Positions 17,010-24,173 of a DNA stretch of 64,000 bases are shown piece by piece. The notes beneath the pieces were generated by a model. It was not told where the DNA came from, did no database searches, and was given only the letters and a program-made list of their open reading frames with translations. Every line of letters begins with the position of its first letter. Position 1 is the stretch's first letter. A program made the position numbers and the translations under genes. The DNA is from Lederbergia graminis (GTDB lineage Bacteria; Bacillota; Bacilli; Bacillales; Bacillaceae_C): assembly GCF_042655485.1 (NCBI RefSeq), contig NZ_JBHSMC010000014.1, forward strand, positions 186,001-250,000. The letters are read 5' to 3'.

Positions 17010-17567
17010 ATGTTCACTCTTAAAGTTAATGACGAGATCTATTTAAGGCAAATTGCATTACAAGACGCAGAGGCTGTCTTTCAATTGACTGACCAGTCTA
17101 GGGAATATTTACGTGAATGGCTCCCATGGTTAGATCAAACTACTAGATTAGAAGATACGAAGAATTATATTGAATTCAGTATCGAAGGTTTTGACAATCA
17201 TAAATCGATGAATAACGTGATTGTCTATAAAGATAACATTGTAGGTATAGCAGGATTTAATGAATTAGATTGGACAAATAAAATTGCTTATGTCGGCTAT
17301 TGGATGGGCGAGGGTTATCAGGGGCATGGAATTATGACGAAAGTAGTAGAAGTGTTAACAGACTATGCATTTTCTCAATTGAAGTTCAATCGCGTTGAAA
17401 TTCGTGCTGCTGTAGAAAATAAGAAGAGTCGAGCAATCCCTGAGCGGTTAGGATATAAGCTAGAGGGTTGTGTCCGACAAGTGGAATGGTTATATGATCA
17501 TTACGTGGATCATGCTATATATGGAGTACTAGCGAATGAGTGGAAAAAAGATAAAAATAAAATATGA
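17010..17567 (+). CDS. GNAT acetyltransferase, RimL/YdaF type
   Basis: A 185-residue acetyltransferase using acetyl-CoA, of the ribosomal-protein-serine acetyltransferase group. Typical segments are RQIALQDAEAVFQLTDQSR at the start, the acetyl-CoA loop GYWMGEGYQGHGIMTKVVE near residue 95, and the C-terminal NRVEIRAAVENKKSRAIPERLGY. I chose ATG 17010 (GAGGAG 8 nt upstream); the longer frame runs back into the MATE gene. It is 19 bp behind that gene and probably co-transcribed. Confidence 0.88.
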   Translation: MFTLKVNDEIYLRQIALQDAEAVFQLTDQSREYLREWLPWLDQTTRLEDTKNYIEFSIEGFDNHKSMNNVIVYKDNIVGIAGFNELDWTNKIAYVGYWMGEGYQGHGIMTKVVEVLTDYAFSQLKFNRVEIRAAVENKKSRAIPERLGYKLEGCVRQVEWLYDHYVDHAIYGVLANEWKKDKNKI

Positions 17568-17595
17568 GTATTTTTACCTAACTATTTAACATTCT

Positions 17596-17627
17596 GTAAC
17601 AATTTATTCATAATTTCTGGCTATGCT
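17596..17627 (+). promoter_or_regulatory. Candidate YclJ-type box and -10 of the htrA-like gene
   Basis: GTAACA-A-TTT-A-TTCATA (17596-17612) matches the right half and centre of the motif TTCATANTTTNTTCATA. The box ends 9 bp before TATGCT (17622-17627). The same layout occurs before the prsA-like gene (21153-21184), where the box is perfect. Confidence 0.5.
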
Positions 17628-17663
17628 AAGAAAAAAAGAAGCAATTAGCTAGGAGGAATTATG

Positions 17664-18884
17664 ATGTTTGACAATGAACATAATGTTTCCAATATTACTG
17701 AGAGACCGAAAGAAAGATGGAAACCAAAATCATCATTTTTCACAAAAGTTATTTCAACTGTAACAGCGGGCATCATTGGATCGGTATTAACACTTGCAGT
17801 AGTTGTAAATACCGACTTAATGAAGCAGCCAAGTGCAGAAGAAATACCTAATGAAACTTCTGTTCAACCAGAAACGGATACATCTTTTACAGTTCGACCA
17901 GTTTCTAACACCGACACATCATTAGCTGATATGGTGGAAGATGCATCCAAGGCTATAGTAGGAGTAGTCAATTATCAAAATAAATTTAATCGATTCTCAC
18001 CAATCTCTGAAAATATTGAAGCTGGTACTGGATCAGGGGTAATCATTAAGAAAGATGGTAAACATGCCTTTATCGTGACGAACAACCATGTAATTGAAGG
18101 AGCAGAAAAAATTGAAGTCTCATTAGATAATGGCGAAAAGTTAACAGCAGAATTAGTTGGAGCAGATGCTTTAACCGATTTAGCGGTATTGAAAATTGAT
18201 TCTAATAAAGTAGATGCTGTTTTGGAATTTGGGGATTCTGATTTGTTGAGGGCAGGCGATACAGTTGTTGCAATCGGTAACCCGCTTGGATTAGAGTTTT
18301 CAAGAACAGTAACTAAAGGAATTGTAAGTGCAGCTGAGCGTACTATTAATGTCTCTACTTCAGCGGGGCAATGGGATTTAGATGTTATTCAAACAGATGC
18401 AGCAATTAATCCTGGTAATAGTGGTGGTGCATTAATTAATTCTTCAGGTCAATTAGTTGGGATTAATAGTTTGAAAATCTCGAGCAATGGCGTTGAAGGT
18501 TTAGGATTTGCAATTCCAAGTAATGACGTGATGCCATTGGTTGATCAAATAATTAAAGAAGGTAAAATTGAAAGACCATATATGGGAGTTAGCTTAGTAG
18601 ATTTAGAACAAGTGCCAGAACAATACTTAAAGGATCTGCCAGAGTCAGTGGAAGGTGGCGTAATGATTACAGCTGTAGAGCCAGGATCTGCTGCTGCCAA
18701 ATCCGAATTACAAGCACAGGATGTAATTGTAGGTATTGAAAAAGAAGAGATAAAGAGCGCAAGTGAGCTTCGCAAAGTTCTATACACAAAACACAAGATA
18801 GGTGATAAAGTGAAAATTTATGTATATCGCCAAGGTAAACTCAAGACCCTTCATATGACACTTTCTGCTAAGCAAGTTGATTAA
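17664..18884 (+). CDS. HtrA/DegP-like membrane-anchored serine protease
   Basis: A quality-control protease of the cell envelope, about 406 residues. One N-terminal membrane helix (about 27-50) follows a positively charged cytosolic tail. The trypsin-like domain has the triad His143 (TNNHVIEGA), Asp173 (ALTDLAVL) and Ser254 (GNSGGALIN), counted from ATG 17661. A single PDZ domain (about 295-395) ends the protein, the B. subtilis HtrA/HtrB layout. ATG 17664 is favoured over 17661 by the 7-nt distance from AGGAGG. It is followed by a terminator and the two-component genes. Confidence 0.92.
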   Translation: MFDNEHNVSNITERPKERWKPKSSFFTKVISTVTAGIIGSVLTLAVVVNTDLMKQPSAEEIPNETSVQPETDTSFTVRPVSNTDTSLADMVEDASKAIVGVVNYQNKFNRFSPISENIEAGTGSGVIIKKDGKHAFIVTNNHVIEGAEKIEVSLDNGEKLTAELVGADALTDLAVLKIDSNKVDAVLEFGDSDLLRAGDTVVAIGNPLGLEFSRTVTKGIVSAAERTINVSTSAGQWDLDVIQTDAAINPGNSGGALINSSGQLVGINSLKISSNGVEGLGFAIPSNDVMPLVDQIIKEGKIERPYMGVSLVDLEQVPEQYLKDLPESVEGGVMITAVEPGSAAAKSELQAQDVIVGIEKEEIKSASELRKVLYTKHKIGDKVKIYVYRQGKLKTLHMTLSAKQVD

Positions 18885-18888
18885 TTCT

Positions 18889-18925
18889 CAACACCTCTTA
18901 CATTGCTAGTAAGAGGTGTTTCTAG
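18889..18925 (+). terminator. Terminator after the htrA-like gene
   Basis: Stem AACACCTCTTAC / GTAAGAGGTGTT followed by TCTAGTT. Confidence 0.8.
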
Positions 18926-18987
18926 TTGATAAAAGCTTCAATAAGTTTTATTTTAAGGAAAAGGGCAATGATGGGCGGTGCGTATAG

Positions 18988-19704
18988 TTGAAGATACTAG
19001 TGATAGAAGATAATGAAAGTGTTGCAGCTATGATTGAAATGTTCTTCGTAAAGGAAGAAATTAAAGGTGAGTTTGTATATGATGGTTTCGCGGGATATCA
19101 ACGTGCTCTTGAAGAATCATGGGATTGCCTCATTATCGATTGGATGCTTCCAGGAATGGATGGCGTCACGATTTGTAGAAAAATTAGAGCAGTAAATAAG
19201 GATGTTCCGATTATTATGCTTACTGCTAAAGATAGTGAATCAGATCAAGTATTAGGATTAGAAATGGGTGCAGATGATTATGTAACAAAACCTTTCAGTC
19301 CACTGGCACTAATGGCAAGAATAAAAGCAGTAACACGTAGAGTAAATGTACAGAAAACTAAACCAGAAGAATCGGGTGTAATAGAAACTAGACATGTAAA
19401 AGTAAATAAAAATACTCGTGAAGTGTATTTAGATGGAAAACCTGTAGACAACTTAACGCCTAAAGAATTTGATCTCCTTTATCACTTTGTTCAACATCCA
19501 AAGCAAGTTTTTTCGCGGGAGCAATTATTAGAAAAAGTATGGGGATATCAATTCTATGGGGACGATCGTACAGTCGATGTTCATATTAAGCGGTTGAGGA
19601 ATAAAATAGGCTCTGGTGACCAGTCATTTTTTCAAACTGTATGGGGAGTCGGTTATAAATTTGAAGAGATGGATGAAGAAGCCGACACTGGTAATACACA
19701 ATGA
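18988..19704 (+). CDS. yclJ: OmpR-family response regulator, YclJ-like
   Basis: A 238-residue DNA-binding regulator. The receiver domain has the phosphorylated Asp51 (LIIDWMLPGMDG), switch threonine (IIMLTAKD) and lysine (YVTKPFSP). The C-terminal winged helix (about 130-230) shows LTPKEFDLL and DRTVDVHIKRLRNKIG. From memory the N-terminal half closely resembles B. subtilis YclJ. The start is a TTG with a weak ribosome site (GGGCGGTG), which would keep translation low. The next gene, the kinase, overlaps by 4 bp. It probably controls htrA and the prsA-like gene (see boxes). Confidence 0.85.
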   Translation: MKILVIEDNESVAAMIEMFFVKEEIKGEFVYDGFAGYQRALEESWDCLIIDWMLPGMDGVTICRKIRAVNKDVPIIMLTAKDSESDQVLGLEMGADDYVTKPFSPLALMARIKAVTRRVNVQKTKPEESGVIETRHVKVNKNTREVYLDGKPVDNLTPKEFDLLYHFVQHPKQVFSREQLLEKVWGYQFYGDDRTVDVHIKRLRNKIGSGDQSFFQTVWGVGYKFEEMDEEADTGNTQ

Positions 19705-21107
19705 AAATTAAATATTTATACCAACAACTAGGAAGTCACGTAAGTGTTATCGTTATTGCCTTCTTAATCTTGAGCTTACTGTTTACACATTTTATGGAGG
19801 ACTATGTCTATAAAAGCAAAATAGAAGAATTAACCTCCTACGGTAAAAATATTTTACAAGATTTAGAAACAGGATATGGCACACAACAAATACTTCAAGA
19901 ATATGGAAATGTGTTAGATGGAAGAGATATTCAGTATAGTTTGTTCAATCAAAATTCAACTATTATTTACTCCTCAGGAAGAAGCTTATTAATTGAACTT
20001 CAAGAAGAGGATTGGGAAAAAATTAAAGCAGGCCATACAATGGCTGTAAAACAAGATTTTGTCCGTTTTGGTGAAGGTGTAACCTTTGTATTAATGCCAT
20101 ACCATCAAAATAATCAATTTGTAGGTGGGATACTACTAACATCTCCAATAAAGGGTTCTCGCCAAGTCATATCAGAGATCAATCATGATTTAGTGAACAC
20201 AATGCTGATTGCATTTGCTGTTGCCTTATTATTAAGTTGGATTGTTTCTAGTTTTCATGTGAAGCGTATTAAACGACTGCAACATGCGACATCACTCGTT
20301 GCATCTGGTGATTATTCTGTGCAAATCCCAGCGTCTAATTTTGATGAGATTGGAGAATTATCATCTGACTTTAATAAGATGGTAGAGAAGTTAAAAGTTT
20401 CGATGGAGGAAATTGAAAGCTTAGAAAATCGTAGGCGGCAATTCATGGCCGACGTCTCTCATGAGATGCGAACGCCACTAACGACAATAAGTGGTGTCAT
20501 TGAAGGAATCCGCAATGATATGATTCCAGAATCAGAAAAAGAAAAAGGAATGCTACTGGCAAGTAATGAAACAAAACGCCTCATTCGACTCGTGAATGAG
20601 AATCTAGATTATGAAAAAATTCGTTCCAATCAAATCACATTATATAAACAAGAAATTAAATTGGAAGAAGTATTAGAAATTATTAAAGATCAATTAGAGC
20701 TATTGGCAGAACAAAAAAATAATGAGATAATTGTCGATGTGGACAAGCATGCTTTTATATATGCAGATTATGATAGACTAACGCAAATATTAATTAATAT
20801 AACAAAAAATAGTATTCAGTTTACAGAGAATGGCCGTATTATTCTTAGGGGGAGAGCTTCCGACCAAGAAACTATTATTGAAATAGAAGATACCGGAATC
20901 GGAATAAATGCCGAAGAAATAGAAAAAATTTGGCAGCGCTTTTATAAAGCAATGCTATCTCGAACGACGAATCCTTATGGTGAATTTGGACTGGGATTAT
21001 CAATTGTGAAGAAATTAGTTACGATGCACAATGGAAACATTGAAGTTACAAGTGAAGAAGGAAAAGGAACAACGTTTACTTTGAAGTTTCCAGTGAAGAA
21101 AGATTAG
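19701..21107 (+). CDS. yclK: Sensor histidine kinase, YclK-like
   Basis: A 468-residue membrane kinase paired with the regulator gene (ATGA overlap). Order: TM1 (about 12-32), an extracytoplasmic sensing domain (33-165), TM2 (166-186), HAMP (187-240), the H-box with His254 (FMADVSHEMRTPLT), and the ATPase domain with N-box (ILINITKNSIQF), G1 (IEDTGIGI) and G2 (GEFGLGLSIV). B. subtilis yclJK is recalled as induced under low oxygen through ResD. The signal sensed is unknown; neighbouring genes suggest envelope protein stress. Confidence 0.88.
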   Translation: MKIKYLYQQLGSHVSVIVIAFLILSLLFTHFMEDYVYKSKIEELTSYGKNILQDLETGYGTQQILQEYGNVLDGRDIQYSLFNQNSTIIYSSGRSLLIELQEEDWEKIKAGHTMAVKQDFVRFGEGVTFVLMPYHQNNQFVGGILLTSPIKGSRQVISEINHDLVNTMLIAFAVALLLSWIVSSFHVKRIKRLQHATSLVASGDYSVQIPASNFDEIGELSSDFNKMVEKLKVSMEEIESLENRRRQFMADVSHEMRTPLTTISGVIEGIRNDMIPESEKEKGMLLASNETKRLIRLVNENLDYEKIRSNQITLYKQEIKLEEVLEIIKDQLELLAEQKNNEIIVDVDKHAFIYADYDRLTQILINITKNSIQFTENGRIILRGRASDQETIIEIEDTGIGINAEEIEKIWQRFYKAMLSRTTNPYGEFGLGLSIVKKLVTMHNGNIEVTSEEGKGTTFTLKFPVKKD

Positions 21108-21152
21108 TCTATATGTGTATAAAGTAGCATTTAATATACATTTTTTAGGTTG

Positions 21153-21184
21153 TTCATAATTTGTTCATACATTATTATTATAAT
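21153..21184 (+). promoter_or_regulatory. Perfect YclJ-type direct repeat and -10 before the prsA-like gene
   Basis: TTCATAATTTGTTCATA (21153-21169) is an exact fit to TTCATANTTTNTTCATA, which I recall as the deduced YclJ target in B. subtilis. The 11-bp pitch suits an OmpR-type dimer. TATAAT follows 9 bp later (21179-21184) and no -35 is needed otherwise, as for an activated promoter. Confidence 0.65.
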
Positions 21185-21214
21185 CAAGAGGTAGATTCAG
21201 AAGGAGGACTTAAA

Positions 21215-22108
21215 ATGAAATCAAAACTATCAACAAAGAAATTTACCATATCGGTTATTGCATTAGTAATCATTGGTGCAGCTATCATTTTTGGAGCGGC
21301 ATTCTCTAAGAGAGATGTAGTAGCAAGTGTAAATGGTGAAAAAATAACAAAAGATGATTTATATGAAACACTTACAGATAAATATGGTGCTAGCGCAGTA
21401 AATGCATTAATTGAAGAGAAAATAATCGACATGGAAGCAGAAAAAGCGAAGATTAAAATCTCAGATGATGACATTGCTGCTGAAATGCAAAACTATGCTG
21501 ATACAGTAGGTGGCCAACAAGCACTAGATATGTTCATGATGCAACAAGGTATTACGAAAGAAGACCTTGAGAAAGACATTGTTCAATATTTGAAAATCGA
21601 AAAGTTAATTGGTCCAAAAATTGATGTAACAGAAGAAGAAATGAAAGAACACTTTGAAGAAAATAAAGAAAGCTTTAACGAAGAAGAACAAGTACAAGCT
21701 AGCCATATCCTTGTAGAAGATGAAGAAACTGCAAAAGAAGTAAAAGAAAAAGTAGATGCAGGCGAAGATTTTGCTGAGTTAGCAAAAGAATATTCTACAG
21801 ATCCTGGTTCTAAAGATAACGGTGGAGACTTAGGATATTTCGGTAAAGGTAAAATGGTGAAAGAATTTGAAGAAGCTGCATTTGCGCTTGATGTAGATGG
21901 CATTAGTGATATTGTAAAATCAGAACATGGCTATCATATTATTAAAGTTACTGGCAAAAAAGAAGCAAAAGAAGCAGTTTTTGAAGATGTGAAAGAAGAA
22001 ATTAAAGAAACATTATTTAACAAAGAATTACAAACAGAATATCCAACTTGGTTAAACGAGAAAAAGAATGAATACGATATTGAAAATTCTTTTGAAACAA
22101 AAGCATAA
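21215..22108 (+). CDS. PrsA/SurA-like peptidyl-prolyl isomerase, membrane anchored
   Basis: An extracytoplasmic foldase of 297 residues, counting from ATG 21215 (GGAGG 8 nt upstream). The N-terminal helix (about 11-30) carries no lipobox cysteine, unlike lipoprotein PrsA, so it is either an uncleaved anchor or a plain signal peptide. A SurA/trigger-like N domain (about 38-150; VNGEKITKDDLYE) precedes a parvulin domain (about 158-250) with ASHILVEDEETA, FAELAKEYSTDPGS, GGDLGYFGKGKM and SEHGYHIIKV. A YclJ-type box lies in its promoter, so it is probably part of the local envelope-stress response. Confidence 0.88.
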   Translation: MKSKLSTKKFTISVIALVIIGAAIIFGAAFSKRDVVASVNGEKITKDDLYETLTDKYGASAVNALIEEKIIDMEAEKAKIKISDDDIAAEMQNYADTVGGQQALDMFMMQQGITKEDLEKDIVQYLKIEKLIGPKIDVTEEEMKEHFEENKESFNEEEQVQASHILVEDEETAKEVKEKVDAGEDFAELAKEYSTDPGSKDNGGDLGYFGKGKMVKEFEEAAFALDVDGISDIVKSEHGYHIIKVTGKKEAKEAVFEDVKEEIKETLFNKELQTEYPTWLNEKKNEYDIENSFETKA

Positions 22109-22131
22109 TATTTCATAATTTTTTCCAAAAC

Positions 22132-22166
22132 GCTGGGCATGATAATACATGCCCAGCATTTTTTAT
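22132..22166 (+). terminator. Terminator after the prsA-like gene
   Basis: Perfect 10-bp stem GCTGGGCATG / CATGCCCAGC with ATTTTTTATT tail; the ribosome site of the next gene follows within a few bases, so the next gene depends on readthrough or on a promoter overlapping the hairpin. Confidence 0.85.
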
Positions 22167-22182
22167 TAAAGGAGGAAAAAAT

Positions 22183-22902
22183 ATGAAAAAGCAGATAGTT
22201 ACATATGTATTTGCGATTGTTTTATTGTTCGGAATAGTAGGGAACTCTACAGTGTTTGCAACATTTACGGATGTACACCAGCATAAAGGTGAACATATGT
22301 ATGACGAAGAAATGTTAAAAAAGAAAGCGGAGAAATTTGGTATTGAGACAGAAGGAAAAGACGCAAAAACATTGCATAAGGAAATAAAAGATGCTTGGAT
22401 AAAGAAAAAAGCAAAAGAGTTCGGAATCGATACAGCTAATAAAGATAACGAACAGCTTTTAAAGGAAATCAAGAAAATTAAACTAGAAAAAGCTGCAAAA
22501 GAGCTCGGAATTGATGCAACCGGGAAAGATCCAGAACAATTAGCGAAAGAAATTCACGAAAAAATCATCGAGAATAAAGCAAAAGAGCTGGGTATATCCA
22601 CTAAAGGAAAGTCAATGAAGGAGCTATCAAAGGAAGTCCGCGAAGCTTGGATCAAACAACAGGCAAAGGAACTTGGCATATCAACAGAAGGTAAAGAATT
22701 AAAAGCACTAGCAAAAGAAGTGAAAGAGCAACAAATCATCCAAGCAGCTGAAAAACTAGGCATGAATACAAAAGGAAAATCATCCAAAGAACTAATGATG
22801 GAAATGATGGAAAAACACAAAAAAGAAGTCAAAGAAATGAACCTCCTCCCTTTTAAGGAATGGAAATGGATTTGCCATTACGGACATAAAAAGCATAGAT
22901 AA
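22183..22902 (+). CDS. Secreted protein of six 28-residue helical repeats
   Basis: A 239-residue lysine-rich protein with a signal peptide (1-26, ending TVFA). Residues 45-212 are six repeats of exactly 28 residues, aligned on the glycines 53, 81, 109, 137, 165 and 193. Consensus: A-K-E-L-G-I-x-T-x-G-K, four variable residues, then L-x-K-E-[IV]. The helix-extended-loop-helix look resembles SAP/HeH-type motifs, but I do not recognise the protein and claim no function. It ends with a His-rich tail (CHYGHKKHR). It lies just behind the foldase gene and before the tandem array. Confidence 0.8.
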   Translation: MKKQIVTYVFAIVLLFGIVGNSTVFATFTDVHQHKGEHMYDEEMLKKKAEKFGIETEGKDAKTLHKEIKDAWIKKKAKEFGIDTANKDNEQLLKEIKKIKLEKAAKELGIDATGKDPEQLAKEIHEKIIENKAKELGISTKGKSMKELSKEVREAWIKQQAKELGISTEGKELKALAKEVKEQQIIQAAEKLGMNTKGKSSKELMMEMMEKHKKEVKEMNLLPFKEWKWICHYGHKKHR

Positions 22903-22907
22903 CAGTT

Positions 22908-22938
22908 AGAGCTTTCGTAGTATCGAAAGCTCTTTTTT
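22908..22938 (+). terminator. Terminator after the repeat-protein gene
   Basis: Stem AGAGCTTTCG / CGAAAGCTCT followed by TTTTTTAT. Confidence 0.9.
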
Positions 22939-23028
22939 ATAGTGCGTGATGATGTGACTGCTGGGCTCTAGGATTGCGATTCTTAAGGGGGAATGGACGT
23001 GCTCGCAATTGGGTTAAGTAGTGGGATG

Positions 23029-24032
23029 TGCAAGAAAATGGTGAGTTGTCGCAAGAATATAGGGTGAATCTGCAAGAATATCGAGTGGATTAGCAAGAAT
23101 GGATGTGAGCTGCAAGAATATCCTGTGTATTCGCAAGAAAAGTGGGATGTTCCGCAAGAAAGAGAGCAGTAGTCGCAAGAATATGGAGTGAATGCGCAAG
23201 AATATCGGGTGAATCTGCAAGAATGGATGTGCTCCGCAAGAATATAGTGTGCAGTAGCAAGAAAAGTGGGATGTTCCGCAAGAAAGAGAGCAGTAGTCGC
23301 AAGAAAATGATGTGAATGCGCAAGAATACCGGGTGAAGTAGCAAGAATGGATGTTCTCCGCAAGAATATAGTGTGCAGTAGCAAGAAAAGTGGGATGTTC
23401 CGCAAGAAAGAGAGCAGTAGTCGCAAGAATATGGAGTGAATGCGCAAGAATATCGGGTGAATCTGCAAGAATGGATGTGCGCTGCAAGAATATAGTGTGC
23501 AGTAGCAAGAAAAGTGGGATGTTCCGCAAGAAAGAGAGCAGTAGTCGCAAGAAAATGATGTGAATGCGCAAGAATACCGGGTGAAGTAGCAAGAATGGAT
23601 GTTCTCTGCAAGAATATCATGTGCAGTCGCAAGAAAAGTAGTGGTTGTCGCAAGAATATGAGCAGTAGTCGCAAGAATATGAAGTGAATGCGCAAGAATA
23701 TCGGGTGAACCCGCAAGAATGGATGTGCGCTGCAAAAATATCATGTGTATCCGCAAGAAAAGTAGTGGTAGTCGCAAGAATATGAGCAGTAGTCGCAAGA
23801 ATATGAAGTGAATGCGCAAGAATACCGGGTGAAGTAGCAAGAATGGATGTTCTCCGCAAGAATATAGTGTGCAGTAGCAAGAAAAGTGGGATGTTCCGCA
23901 AGAAAGAGAGCAGTAGTCGCAAGAATATGGAGTGAATGCGCAAGAATATCGGGTGAATCTGCAAGAATCTCAGCACACCGCAAAAAAAATGAGTGTACTC
24001 GCAAGAATATCAAACAAACCCGCAAGAATACC
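23029..24032. repeat. Higher-order tandem array of GCAAGAA units (124-bp period)
   Basis: About 48 contiguous units, each starting GCAAGAA. Five units of 21 bp and one of 19 bp (the GCAAGAATGGATGT unit) make a 124-bp block that repeats exactly in phase: the 19-bp unit starts at 23093, 23217, 23341, 23465, 23589, 23713, 23837 and (variant) 23961. That is seven full blocks with diverged units at both edges. Two block versions alternate in the middle (GAATATCGGGTGAATCT versus GAATACCGGGTGAAGTA). The minus strand is almost free of stops in all frames, but because 124 is not a multiple of 3 no reading frame is kept, so it is taken as non-coding. Confidence 0.9.
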
Positions 24033-24173
24033 AATCCAACCCCATAAACCAAATCACCATCCTTCACAAACAATCCCTTACTAAAAATATCCCATAAATA
24101 TTTTGTCGATTTAGCAGGAATTTTGTTATTAATGAAGAAGTAAATTATGAACAAATTAAATAGAGGTGGTAGA

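Noticed and set aside
18925..18987. YclJ-type box before the yclJ-like gene itself
   Set aside because: TTCAATAAGTTTTATTTTA is only loosely similar and lacks the 11-bp direct repeat and the spaced -10.
23029..24032. CRISPR array
   Set aside because: There are no unique spacers; unit follows unit directly, variation is graded, and no cas gene is near.
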